Assembly: GCF_030373545.1 (NCBI RefSeq)
Contig: NZ_JAUDCO010000008.1
Location: forward strand, 28,291 to 92,290
Length of the DNA: 64,000 nucleotides
Source: Collinsella tanakaei
GTDB lineage: Bacteria; Actinomycetota; Coriobacteriia; Coriobacteriales; Coriobacteriaceae
Direction of reading: 5' to 3'
Shown: positions 1 through 8,351 of the stretch, one piece after another
Layout of the letters: each line of letters starts with the position of its first letter
Position numbering within the stretch: the stretch's first letter is position 1
Notes under the pieces: generated by a model
What the model saw: only the letters and a program-made list of their open reading frames with translations
What the model was told of the DNA's origin: nothing
Databases searched by the model: none
Made by a program: the position numbers and the translations under genes

Positions 1-585
1 TCCGCCGGCGAGATGAGGTTCTGGACCAAGGACCAGTACCTCAGGTTCTCGGACGAGATCATGGACAAGCCGCTCTCCTTCCACGCCTTCGAGACGCTCT
101 ACTGGTGCGGCGTGCGCGAGGGGGAGCTGCTCGCCCTGAAGCCGCGGAGGTTCGACTTCGAGCGGGGGACCCTCACCGTCGCGGAGTCCTACCAGCGCAT
201 CGACGGGCAGGACGTCCTCACCGACCCGAAGACCCCGAAGTCGAAGCGCGTCATCGCCATGCCGCGCTTCTACGCGGAGGAGATGGAGGCGTTCCTCTCC
301 GCGCTCGACCTCGACCCCGACGAGCGGATCTTCCCCGTGACCAAGTACTTCCTCAGCCACGAGATGGCGCGCGGCAGCAAGGCGGCGGGCCTCGAGCCGA
401 TCCGCGTCCACGACCTCAGGCACAGCCACGTGTCGCTGCTCATCGACATGGGCTTCACCGCGCTCGCCATCGCGGACCGCATGGGCCACGAGGCGGCCGA
501 CATCACCTACCGCTACGCCCATCTGTTCCCCAGCGTCCAGGCCGACATGGCCCGCGCCCTGGACGGGGCGAGAAGGGAGAACTGA
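1..585 (+). CDS. Tyrosine recombinase (integrase), C-terminal part, cut by window start
   Basis: Site-specific recombinase that would integrate and excise the element occupying the left end of the window. The frame is open at base 1, so the N-terminal arm-binding and core-binding domains lie outside. Numbering from the ATG at 13, the catalytic domain shows the first Arg in GVREGEL (R35), a Lys in the TPKSKR beta-hairpin, HDLR (H133, R136), GH (H159) and the nucleophile candidate Tyr in YRYAHL (Y168). This is a complete R-K-H-R-H-Y set. The stop is 1 base before the next gene, so the two are probably co-transcribed. The 3' end of guaA about 8.2 kb away is a plausible target. The true start is unknown. 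Confidence 0.85.
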   Translation, partial: SAGEMRFWTKDQYLRFSDEIMDKPLSFHAFETLYWCGVREGELLALKPRRFDFERGTLTVAESYQRIDGQDVLTDPKTPKSKRVIAMPRFYAEEMEAFLSALDLDPDERIFPVTKYFLSHEMARGSKAAGLEPIRVHDLRHSHVSLLIDMGFTALAIADRMGHEAADITYRYAHLFPSVQADMARALDGARREN

Positions 586-586
586 C

Positions 587-955
587 ATGCCCTGCCCCAA
601 CTCCGCCCGCGAGAGGAGCGTCACCATCGGCTTCCGCGTCACGCCCGAGCAGGCCAGGCGCATCGACCTCATGGCGCGCACGTCGGGCATGACCAAGCAG
701 GACTACCTCTACAAGCGGGCCCTCGAGGAGGAGGTCGTCGTCAGGCCCGACGTGCGCGTCTACAAGATGCTCCGCGACGAGATGGCGCGCGTGTACCGGG
801 AGCTCAGGCGCATACGGTCCGCCGGAGAGGTCGACGAGGGGCTCGCCTGGACGGTCGATTTCCTCGCGCGGGAGTTCTCCGCCATGCGCGGCGAGGCGGA
901 GCCCTCGGACGTCGAGCGGGAGGACGCCCTCATCTTCGGCATGTCGCGGAGGTGA
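587..955 (+). CDS. MobC-like / ribbon-helix-helix relaxosome accessory protein
   Basis: Protein of 122 residues. The N-terminal part (about residues 10-50) has the pattern of small mobilisation accessory proteins: a basic beta-strand followed by FRVTPEQARRID and SGMTKQDYL. Such proteins bind oriT as ribbon-helix-helix dimers and help a relaxase. The C-terminal half is charged and helical. It starts 1 base after the integrase stop, so translation is probably coupled. No relaxase or oriT is visible to the right, so the relaxase may lie left of the window or be lost. An alternative reading is a generic RHH DNA-binding protein of an integrated element. Confidence 0.55.
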   Translation: MPCPNSARERSVTIGFRVTPEQARRIDLMARTSGMTKQDYLYKRALEEEVVVRPDVRVYKMLRDEMARVYRELRRIRSAGEVDEGLAWTVDFLAREFSAMRGEAEPSDVEREDALIFGMSRR

Positions 956-1068
956 GGGGCGAGCCTACCCCCGCCCCCGCCGGCGCCAGCGTGATCGTCG
1001 TGCGCGCAGACCCCTCTGTGTCGAGGGTGTGGGACTCCTCTGATGGATGACCCGCACTTCCCAAGCGC

Positions 1069-1098
1069 TTTCCCCCGTCCGCCTCAATCGGGTATACT
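1069..1098 (+). promoter_or_regulatory. Candidate promoter of the AbiF-associated RNA
   Basis: A good -10 box TATACT (1093-1098) lies about 12 bases before the first palindrome of the small RNA. The -35 is poor (TTTCCC, 1069-1074, 18-base spacing). Transcription would start near 1105. Confidence 0.45.
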
Positions 1099-1104
1099 TC
1101 AGTC

Positions 1105-1166
1105 ATTGTGAAAAGCCCTAGGGCTTTTAGCGGCTGCGGGTACCTGTACCTTCAGCCGCATTTTTC
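1105..1166 (+). ncRNA. Structured small RNA upstream of the Abi_2 gene (abiF-motif-like)
   Basis: Between the -10 box and the Abi start lie two consecutive hairpins. The first is a perfect 18-base palindrome at 1111-1128 with arms AAAAGCCCT and AGGGCTTTT. The second pairs GCGGCTG (1130-1136) with CAGCCGC (1153-1159), and has an inner helix GGTA (1139-1142) with TACC (1147-1150) closing a CCTG loop. It is followed by a T run (1161-1165), so it also looks like an intrinsic terminator. A transcript of about 60 bases would end 20 bases before the downstream ATG. A conserved RNA motif upstream of Abi_2/AbiF genes is known, and RNA antitoxins for AbiF-type HEPN toxins have been described. Membership here rests on position and structure only. 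Confidence 0.6.
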
Positions 1167-1184
1167 TTATCTTTTGGAGCCGAT

Positions 1185-2330
1185 ATGGAAGACCCCGGCG
1201 CAGCGACAACAAAGGAACGGCCACTCATCGACGCCGCTCAGCAGGTCCGTCACCTCAAGGAGCGAGGGGTCCGCTTCGAGCTGACGGACGAGCGGGAGGC
1301 CGAGCGATTCCTACGGGAGAGCAACTTCTTCTTCAAGGTGAAGGCGTTCGCGAAGTGCTTCTCCAGATACACCAACCCCAGCTCGGAGCACTTCGGCTCC
1401 TACATCGGCCTCGACTTCGCCTACCTCGCCGAGCTCACGAAGCTCGACCACCACCTCCGCGAGACGGTCCTCTCCCTCACCCTCGACATCGAGCACTACA
1501 TGAAGGTCGAGCTCAACAGGATGATCATGGACGCGGGAGACGACCCCTATGAGCTCATGGCGTCCTTCTTCGACTCCGAGCGCGAGAGGAAGGTCAGGGT
1601 CCTCGAGAAGAGGGTCGACCTTTGCTCCGTTCGGTCGAAGGCCCCGACCGTCATGGACCTGTCCGGAGGCCTGGCGGCATCGGACGCCAGGTCCGCCATC
1701 TCCGCCCTCGCCTCCCTGCTGCACCTGGCATCGGACTCGCTCGGCGGGATAGACCCCGACCACACCGAGAGGAGCCTCGCCGGGCTGGGCGGGTCCTCGT
1801 ACACCCGCGGACTCGTCGAGAAGTACGGGAACCCCGGGCACATGGCGGTCTGGAGCTACCTCGAACTCGCATCCTTCGGGGGCGTCATCTCGCTCTACAA
1901 GTACTACGTCTTCGAGCGGCAGGCGATGAAGGACGGGGAGGCGGTAAAGGGCCTGCTCTTCCCGACGAAGGCGCTGAGGAACGCCGCCGCCCACAACGGG
2001 AACATGCTCAGCACGCTCGGCTCGAAGCTGAGGAAGCCCGTCGGCTCCATCTCGAGGATGGCGGTCGAGGAGCTGGGAATCGACCGAGAGCTCGTGTCGC
2101 TCACCAAGAGGGCGCCCATCGTCCACGACTTCACCGCCCTCGCCCTCTGCTACATGCACCTAGTCAAGAGCGAGGACGCGAGAGGGGACGCCGCAGAGAA
2201 GCTCCGAGCCCTGCGCAGGCGATTCATGGCGCACAAGGGCTACTTCTCCAAGCAGGGCGAGTTGAAGAACGGTCTGGCCATGCTCAGCGAGGTCATGGAC
2301 AGGGCGGCCGACCGGCTCTCACGGCCATAA
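1185..2330 (+). CDS. Abi_2/AbiF-family abortive infection protein (HEPN ribonuclease-like)
   Basis: Protein of 381 residues, normal for the Abi_2 (AbiD/AbiF) family. The N-terminus has the family pattern in which a residue stretch 'QQVRHLKERGVRF' leads into an 'RFLRESNFF' motif. A HEPN-type R-x4-H motif is at R265-H270 (RNAAAH), in the segment LRNAAAHNGN. HEPN proteins of this group are RNA-cleaving toxins that stop growth after phage attack. The start is supported by GGAG at 1176-1179, 5 bases upstream. The structured RNA just upstream is the likely partner or antitoxin. The gene converges on the Gabija operon, with only 25 bases between stops. Relatives of this family are proposed ancestors of Cas13; that is background knowledge, not visible here. 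Confidence 0.85.
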   Translation: MEDPGAATTKERPLIDAAQQVRHLKERGVRFELTDEREAERFLRESNFFFKVKAFAKCFSRYTNPSSEHFGSYIGLDFAYLAELTKLDHHLRETVLSLTLDIEHYMKVELNRMIMDAGDDPYELMASFFDSERERKVRVLEKRVDLCSVRSKAPTVMDLSGGLAASDARSAISALASLLHLASDSLGGIDPDHTERSLAGLGGSSYTRGLVEKYGNPGHMAVWSYLELASFGGVISLYKYYVFERQAMKDGEAVKGLLFPTKALRNAAAHNGNMLSTLGSKLRKPVGSISRMAVEELGIDRELVSLTKRAPIVHDFTALALCYMHLVKSEDARGDAAEKLRALRRRFMAHKGYFSKQGELKNGLAMLSEVMDRAADRLSRP

Positions 2331-2355
2331 CGGACACGTCTCGTAGCACCAGAAG

Positions 2356-4173
2356 TCAGCTCTCCGTATCCATCACCGCCCAGCTCACAGGCGCAATACC
2401 CGGAATAGACATTAGACAAGAGGGATGGGTGGCCTGATAGTCCCCGGATTTTGTCCTACGTTGCATCGAGGCGGAGGCATACACCGCCTTTCGAGCGCGA
2501 GTGACGCCGACGTACAGCAGGCCGATTTCCTCGATAAGCCCGTCTGGCATTCTCCTCATATCGACAATCCGGCAACTTTGCGCGGAACGTGAGCACATAC
2601 CAGTCCTATCGCACTGAATACACATTCCTCCCGGCCAATCTAAACGCGTGACACCCGGGATGAAAACGCTGTCCCACTCGAGCCCCTTGGCGGAATGAAC
2701 GGTCATCATCGAGATGCCAGCATCGAGGTAATCCGAGAAACGCCGCAGGGAGCCCTCGGAGAAGATGCTCAAGATATAGTCGCGCCGCTCCGAAGGGCTC
2801 ATCGCCGCGCAATCTGCCGCAAGGTGTTTCCTCAGCGCTCCGAGAAGCATGGCGTAGGACCGCCCATACTCGAATCCCTTGGAGCCGGAAAGGAGCTCTT
2901 CGGAGACGGACTCGATGATTCTGTCTGCAGCGGAACGACTGACGCCTTTTTCACCAGGTGCTGCATCGACAATCTTGGAGAGGGCAAGCGCGTTGAACGC
3001 CATGAATTCCGAGCTTGTATCTGAGAAGAGTCCGTTGAAGTACGAGACGCCCTCTTCGTCCAACCCGTCCATGATGAGGTCGGCAAGGGGGCCGCGCTTG
3101 CGAACGAGAATTGCGGTTCTCCCTCCCTCGCCTTGCGCAAGCTCTGCGACTTTGGAAACGATGGCAGCCGCTTCGCCTTGCTGCGTTGAGCTGATGAGGA
3201 CGGGCAGTCGGGGTGTTCCGCCGACAGGGCCTCCCTTCATGTTGGAGCGAATCGCGGCACCGAGCTCTCCGATGATAGATCCTTCGGAAAACCTATGGTT
3301 ATGCTCGAGTTCAAGCGGCAAGAGGCGTAGGTCGGTAGATGCCTTTTCCTTTAGTCCCGTCATCGCGCCAATAAAGCCGTAGACGCGCTGGATGGGATCG
3401 CCGAACATGCAGATTCCCGACTCTTCTGAAAGCAGACCATTTAGGAAGATATAGCACAGGGCATTTGTGTCCTGCGCCTCGTCGACAAGCACGACAGGAT
3501 AAGCTGCCGACAGATAGGACCTCAGCTTCGGACAGAGGGCAAGCAATTCGATTGCAAGGGAGATCATCGCGGAGTATGGCAAGATGCCATTCGGCACAAA
3601 TCTATCCCTGATGACTTTATTAAAGGGGCAAATCAAGCGCCTCAAGTCTTCGTCTCGACCGTGTCTCATGGAGCTGAGAAAGCTGTCGACGACTTTCTTT
3701 TCATCGTAAGTTATGCCGCCGCCTCGCGAAATCAGTTCGTCGACAGCACCATTGTCATCAAGCATGGAAAGCTCGTCGACGCAGGCTGGCAGCGAGAGCG
3801 ATCTCCAGTACCTTCGCAGCAGAGCCCATGCGAAACCGTGGAAGTTGGTTGTCATGACTCTGCCCTCGAAGCGCCGTGCCGCGGAACCGGGAAGCGCCGA
3901 CAAGGCGGCGCTCATGTCCGCCCGCATCCTCCGCGCCGCGGCGACGCTAAAGGTCAGGGCCATGACCCTTTTTGGTGGTGGGACTTCACCGGATGCCAGC
4001 AGCCAGCATGCTCGTCCGGTCATCGCCGTCGTCTTCCCATAGCCCGCCGGCGCCTCCACAAAGACCCTCCTTGATGACGTGAAGATCGCAAAGAGCTGTG
4101 ACTCGTCCCCACCGCAGCGCTCTTCGATCGCAGCCCTGACACCATTTCTCAGGTCATCTTGCCTCCACAGCAT
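2356..4173 (-). CDS. gajB: GajB-like UvrD/Rep-family helicase of a Gabija defence system
   Basis: Superfamily 1 helicase of 605 residues from the ATG at 4173. The signature blocks run in order: Walker A APAGYGKT (near residue 40), LTFSVAAARRM (Ia), VVLVDEAQDTN (Walker B), HNHRFSEGS, TVHSAKGLEWDSVF (V) and LLYVGVTRARKAVYA (VI). In Gabija, GajB senses nucleic acid ends or unwinding products and activates GajA. The start was chosen because stop and start of the two genes overlap as TGATG at 4175-4171; a longer frame to 4212 would overlap gajA by 40 bases. An unusual cysteine cluster (C518, C521, C527, C534) sits before motif VI. Base composition is visibly more A+T-rich than core genes. Confidence 0.85.
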   Translation of the reverse strand: MLWRQDDLRNGVRAAIEERCGGDESQLFAIFTSSRRVFVEAPAGYGKTTAMTGRACWLLASGEVPPPKRVMALTFSVAAARRMRADMSAALSALPGSAARRFEGRVMTTNFHGFAWALLRRYWRSLSLPACVDELSMLDDNGAVDELISRGGGITYDEKKVVDSFLSSMRHGRDEDLRRLICPFNKVIRDRFVPNGILPYSAMISLAIELLALCPKLRSYLSAAYPVVLVDEAQDTNALCYIFLNGLLSEESGICMFGDPIQRVYGFIGAMTGLKEKASTDLRLLPLELEHNHRFSEGSIIGELGAAIRSNMKGGPVGGTPRLPVLISSTQQGEAAAIVSKVAELAQGEGGRTAILVRKRGPLADLIMDGLDEEGVSYFNGLFSDTSSEFMAFNALALSKIVDAAPGEKGVSRSAADRIIESVSEELLSGSKGFEYGRSYAMLLGALRKHLAADCAAMSPSERRDYILSIFSEGSLRRFSDYLDAGISMMTVHSAKGLEWDSVFIPGVTRLDWPGGMCIQCDRTGMCSRSAQSCRIVDMRRMPDGLIEEIGLLYVGVTRARKAVYASASMQRRTKSGDYQATHPSCLMSIPGIAPVSWAVMDTES

Positions 4174-5897
4174 CAGAGCCCCGCCGCCCTGCGAATGATG
4201 CTCTCGTAGCATGCGGGAACGCTGTCGGCACCAAGCTCCTCCGCCAAAGCCACGCCGAATCTAACGCCCTTGTTCGATGAAAGCCATGCATGCATGAGCG
4301 CACGCGCTTTGGGCGTGTCAGCGAATTCCCCATCGAACTCCACTCCCTGGAAATCGTACTCAGGGTCCGTCAAATTGACGTCGTAGGCAGCGCACGCCTT
4401 TTGTAGCACATTGCTATTGCCCTTAATGGGTGTTGCCCTTTGCAAGCGATCCTCAGACTCAAGAAGCGTGATGAACGAGCTCTGGTTGCCTTTCGCAAAG
4501 AGAGCGTCGATGACCTCGGCTTCGAAATCCCGCTCGGTCGTCGTTATGTGATCTCCCGAAGTGTTAGGCGCCCCGTTATCCCTGTCGACGATGGAAAAGC
4601 TTGGGATCTCGAACTCGCCCAGGAGCTCACAAAGTGGCCCCACACTCCCCTTCCCTCCGGCCTTAATCGCCACAACTCCATAATCGTCCAAATCCATCCC
4701 AAGGCTGCGCGCGAAGACTGGGATGGCTCCGGACTCCGTCTCCCCCTCAAAGGCCAAAACCGACCAGGCGAAAAAAGCCTCCCTTATCGAATCAAAGCTC
4801 CGTATTAGGTGCTTTTCCGCCTTGCTGGACAGGGCGATATCCGTTCCGCACTTGACCGTCGGGGAACCTTCGCCTTGCCCAAACCGCACGATGTTCTTGT
4901 AGCCGCGAGCCAAAATGTTTGGGGAATGCGTCACCATGATGAGCTGGGCCTTGATTGAATCGATTCCGAAATAGGTCTTAAGAAGGGCGTTGAACTTGTC
5001 ATCCTTCCCCTCGCAAATCCTGTGCAGGCTCTTTGAGAGCCGCCTCTGCATATACGGGTGGAGGTGGGCCTCGGGCTCGTCGTATGCCAGCACGGCATGC
5101 AGCACAAGCTCGCCGTCGGCGCCCAAGCAGAGGCTCTCTAAAAGGCGTGTGGGCGAGAGGCGCATAATGCTCTCGACTATCGAGAGAGAGGCGATGGCAA
5201 GGTACTGCAGGCCTACCCCCGCCTTTTTGAAATGGACGCCACTTTTATCCAGCAAGGCAACCAAGCTTCCAAGCGATCCATCATCCGACACATCGACGCC
5301 CGTCTTCACCCCATACGACGACAAGATGGGGACATCGTCGACGATTGCATTGAGCTCTGAAGCCAGACCCTCAAGCTCCTTATCGTCGAGAAAGTCGGAA
5401 ACTCCCTTACTCTCCTTTTCAAGGTAAAGCGCGATGCCCTTGGCGAGAACCTTGCCGACCCCTCGGGTACCGTCAAACGCCAAGTCTCCCCTGTTGAATG
5501 TTGCCGTCGAGTACCTGAACATGTGCACGGACCTCATCAGTGAAGGAGGGATCTTTTCCCCGCTTCCCTCGAGCTCGAACTCTATTCGGGAATCCGGGTC
5601 GTCGGCAAAGGCGTGTACGGTGATGGTGTCTCCGGTCATGGGGTCGATGTCGAGCCCCGTCGTTCCGAGCTCGTCCTCGTCCATCTTTAGCGTGACTACA
5701 GCCCCTGACCGCTTTCCGACGTCAGCGAAGTCCTCCTCGCTGATCATTGCTTGATTGAAGATTGTATTGAGCAGGTCGAGCACGTTCGATTTGCCGAGGT
5801 TGTTCTCCCCGACGATATAGTTCACGTCCTCGTCAAGCTTTATCGACACGCCATCGAGGTTCCGGTAGTTCTCGATCGTTAATTCGACAATCCTCAT
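4173..5897 (-). CDS. gajA: GajA-like OLD-family ATPase/TOPRIM endonuclease of a Gabija system
   Basis: Protein of 574 residues, the usual GajA length. The N-terminal ABC-type ATPase has Walker A GENNLGKS (residues 30-37), a signature-like KKAGVGLQ, Walker B AYDEPEAHLHP and the switch His in MVTHSPN. A TOPRIM domain follows, with EGETE near residue 382 and the metal-binding DRD in FSIVDRDNG near 436, i.e. an intact nuclease site. GajA is a nucleotide-regulated DNA nickase/endonuclease that attacks phage DNA when nucleotides are depleted. The start has a strong ribosome site (GGAGG upstream of 5897). It is first in a two-gene operon with gajB, overlapping it by one base. Confidence 0.88.
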   Translation of the reverse strand: MRIVELTIENYRNLDGVSIKLDEDVNYIVGENNLGKSNVLDLLNTIFNQAMISEEDFADVGKRSGAVVTLKMDEDELGTTGLDIDPMTGDTITVHAFADDPDSRIEFELEGSGEKIPPSLMRSVHMFRYSTATFNRGDLAFDGTRGVGKVLAKGIALYLEKESKGVSDFLDDKELEGLASELNAIVDDVPILSSYGVKTGVDVSDDGSLGSLVALLDKSGVHFKKAGVGLQYLAIASLSIVESIMRLSPTRLLESLCLGADGELVLHAVLAYDEPEAHLHPYMQRRLSKSLHRICEGKDDKFNALLKTYFGIDSIKAQLIMVTHSPNILARGYKNIVRFGQGEGSPTVKCGTDIALSSKAEKHLIRSFDSIREAFFAWSVLAFEGETESGAIPVFARSLGMDLDDYGVVAIKAGGKGSVGPLCELLGEFEIPSFSIVDRDNGAPNTSGDHITTTERDFEAEVIDALFAKGNQSSFITLLESEDRLQRATPIKGNSNVLQKACAAYDVNLTDPEYDFQGVEFDGEFADTPKARALMHAWLSSNKGVRFGVALAEELGADSVPACYESIIRRAAGL

Positions 5898-6213
5898 GTG
5901 GCCTCCGACCTTTAAGGTTCCACAGCTTCCATCAGTCTGACACGTTGCGTGTTGTGCTAAGCCGAGGCCGGCGGATGCCGGTTATTCCTCGTACGCGCAG
6001 CCTGTCACGGGTCCCGCTTTCCCCGCAAGGGCCGCGATGCTTTTCCGGCTTCGCCTTCGCTTCCTCCCTTGCAGCGCGCGGAGTCCCCCTCCGCTCCCGT
6101 CCTGAACGGTCGGCAGCAAACGAAGTGTAGCCGTCACGGAAGGAGCGTGGGGACGAAGGGGGAGAACCTAGAGGCCGGCGTATTCTCCATGGGACCAAAA
6201 CGGCCCCGCACGC
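5898..6213. other. 316-base spacer between the LRV gene and Gabija, no gene seen
   Basis: It holds the upstream region of gajA and the downstream end of the LRV-repeat gene, both on the minus strand. Short open frames on both strands lack ribosome sites and family resemblance. No clear promoter boxes or terminator hairpin were found. Confidence 0.5.
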
Positions 6214-7677
6214 TTATGTTCCAAGAACCCGGCTCTTTGCGACTGCAAATTCCTCATCGCTGAGCTCTCCCTTCTTATGAAGCTCTGCAAGCCTCGAGAG
6301 CTCGTCTACAAAGGAAGTGCTCGCGTTGTCGGCGGATTCCGACGAGGGGAATGACAGGAAGACCGGATTCGAAGCGGCATCGTACCGGATCGGGCTCTCG
6401 GCGCCCTGCGCAAGTCGTAGTATCGCTGTCCGGGGACACGAGGGGTTCTGGGCGACGTTCCCACGTACGCCCCAGCTCGTATCATCTGTGAGCCGCTCCA
6501 GCGCCCCAAGCGGGCACAAGGGGTTCCCGGCGACGCTCTCGCGCACGTCTCGGTCCGCGTCGGCGGCGAGCCGTGCCAGCGCCTCAGGCGGGCACGAGGG
6601 GTTCCTGGCGACGCGATTGCGGACGCCCCGATCCGCGTCAACGGCGAGCCGCGAAAGCACGCCAGGCGGGCACGAGGGGTTCCCGGCGACGCCCTCGCGC
6701 ACGAACGGGTCCGCGTCGGTCGCGAGTCGTACCAGCGCCTCCGATGGGAGCGAGGGATTCCGGGCAACCCACAAGCGTACGCCCGAGTCCGCGTCGGCAG
6801 CGAGCCGTGCCAGCGCCTCAGCCGGGCACAAGGGGTTTCGGGCGGCGGAGCGGCGCACGTCTCGGTCCGCGTCGGCGGCGAGCCGCGAAAGCGCGCCTGG
6901 CGGGCACGAGGGGTTCCCGGCGACGCCCTCGCGCACGACCGGGGCCGCGTCGGCCTCGAGCCGCGAAAGCGCGCCTGGCGGGCACGAGGGGTTCCCGGCG
7001 ACGCCCTCGCGCACAAGCCAGTCCGCGTCGGCCTCGAGCCGCGAAAGCGCGCCAGGCGGGCACGAGGGGTTCCCGGCGACGCTCACGCGCACGAACGGGT
7101 CCACGTCGGTCGCGAGCCGCGTCAGCGCCTCCGGCGGGCACGAGGGGCTTCGGGCGACGCACTTGCGCACGTCCGAGTCCGCACAGGCGGCGAGCCGCGC
7201 CAGCGCCTCCGGCGGGCACGAGGGGTTCCCGATGGCGTACTCGCACACGAAAGAGTCCGCGTCGGCGGCGAGCCGCGCCAGCGCCTCCGGCGGGCACGAG
7301 GGGCTCTTGGCGGCCGGACGACGCACGAGCCAGTCCGCGTCGGCGGCGAGCCGCGAAAGTGCCTCCGGCGGGAGCGAGGGGTTCCCAGCGGCGTTCTCGC
7401 GCACGACCGGGTCCGCGTCGGCGGCGAGCCGCAAAAGCGCCTCCGGCGGGCACGAGGGGTTCAGGGCGGCGTTGCGGCGCACGCCCCGGTCCGCGTCGGC
7501 GGCGAGCCGCGCCAGTGTTTCCGTCGGGCACGAGGGGTTCCGGGCCACGCCGGAGATCAAGTCCGTAGGCCAACCTTCAGAGAGAAGGTCGTAAACATCT
7601 CGGGGGATCTCGCACTTGTCAAATGCGTCAGTAAAGATGGTCCGGCGTCTATTCTGAGTCTCCTGTAAGATATCCAT
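6214..7677 (-). CDS. LRV (variant leucine-rich repeat) protein with C-terminal SHOCT-like domain
   Basis: Protein of 487 residues: a unique N-terminus (1-46), then 15 tandem 26-residue repeats (47-436), then a tail. The repeat consensus is NPSCPPEALARLAADAD followed by xxVRxxVAG. This matches LRV repeats, which fold into a right-handed alpha/3-10 solenoid used for binding. The tail (about 462-487) contains LAELHKKGELSDEEF, typical of the small SHOCT oligomerisation or targeting domain. No catalytic motif or membrane segment is visible. It lies just upstream of gajA on the same strand, separated by 316 bases. Association with defence is by location only. Confidence 0.75.
   Translation of the reverse strand: MDILQETQNRRRTIFTDAFDKCEIPRDVYDLLSEGWPTDLISGVARNPSCPTETLARLAADADRGVRRNAALNPSCPPEALLRLAADADPVVRENAAGNPSLPPEALSRLAADADWLVRRPAAKSPSCPPEALARLAADADSFVCEYAIGNPSCPPEALARLAACADSDVRKCVARSPSCPPEALTRLATDVDPFVRVSVAGNPSCPPGALSRLEADADWLVREGVAGNPSCPPGALSRLEADAAPVVREGVAGNPSCPPGALSRLAADADRDVRRSAARNPLCPAEALARLAADADSGVRLWVARNPSLPSEALVRLATDADPFVREGVAGNPSCPPGVLSRLAVDADRGVRNRVARNPSCPPEALARLAADADRDVRESVAGNPLCPLGALERLTDDTSWGVRGNVAQNPSCPRTAILRLAQGAESPIRYDAASNPVFLSFPSSESADNASTSFVDELSRLAELHKKGELSDEEFAVAKSRVLGT
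6370..7539 (-). repeat. 15 tandem copies of a 78-bp coding repeat
   Basis: Each 78-bp unit encodes one 26-residue LRV repeat. Neighbouring units, especially around 6,880-7,080, are nearly identical at the DNA level, pointing to recent unequal exchange or slippage. Because the unit is a multiple of three and G+C-rich, long repetitive frames also appear in the other reading frames; these are artefacts. Confidence 0.85.
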
Positions 7678-8351
7678 GATTCCCCAACCCGAATAATGTC
7701 TCGCCCCAGGTTAGAAACAATTATATTTGCGAAATGTCCAGTTTGCTTTTGACAAGTCGCCGAACGAAAGGACACATCAGCAGTAACGGCCTTTGCAACT
7801 GCAATGTCCCCAGCCATATAGAAGGTACCCGAAACATCAGTGAGCCAATGAAATGTAGGGGTCGCAAACAGCCGAGAAAGGCGAAAAGGACTCTTCGCCG
7901 TTCACCTGCCATCGCGCTTCCGGATCGCCCCGTCATCGCCGTACAACATGGTCTGGCACTTCCGATTCCGCATGGGCCCCACTGCCATCTTCTCAGCGCG
8001 CCACCGGCTTTTGGCATTGCCGTGAACTTGATGACACCACCGATGACAATCTCACGCGTTTGCTTCTCCGCCCTCTTTTCGCGCGGCAAATCCTTTAGCC
8101 GATTGCGTGTAGATCCTGACTCTGATTCAGCGGTCGTACTGGACGGCAAACCCATCGGGCTTCCGGAAAGCGTGTCGCGCGCGAGGCGCATGCCACCGAG
8201 CGCGGAAAAGCCCCGGTAAAGCTCCTGGACCTAGAGGCTTCCGGGTCAGAGCTTTCTCCATATCTCCCTTCCGCGTCTCCGCACTATCGAGCGCAAACCC
8301 GTTGGCTGAAACGGAAAATGTACGTTGGTGGAATCGGTACCGCCCGTTGGT
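7678..8351. other. 674-base stretch without a supported gene
   Basis: The sequence is of mixed composition and more A+T-rich than the core. Overlapping frames on both strands (about 156 and 161 residues) have no ribosome site, no recognisable domain and odd residue composition. Translating the minus strand gives short protein-like pieces separated by stops, so this may be a decayed gene of the element. I see no promoter, tRNA or terminator that I would defend. Confidence 0.4.

Noticed and set aside
956..1068. oriT near the MobC-like gene
   Set aside because: No inverted repeat with a nick-like site or relaxase gene could be identified.
6306..7594. Several repetitive frames overlapping the LRV gene
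   Set aside because: The 78-bp unit keeps other frames open; only the minus-strand frame with the LRV consensus and SHOCT tail is protein-like.
7734..8219. 161-residue plus-strand and 156-residue minus-strand frames
   Set aside because: No ribosome site, no recognisable motif, and both overlap each other; treated as non-coding or decayed.
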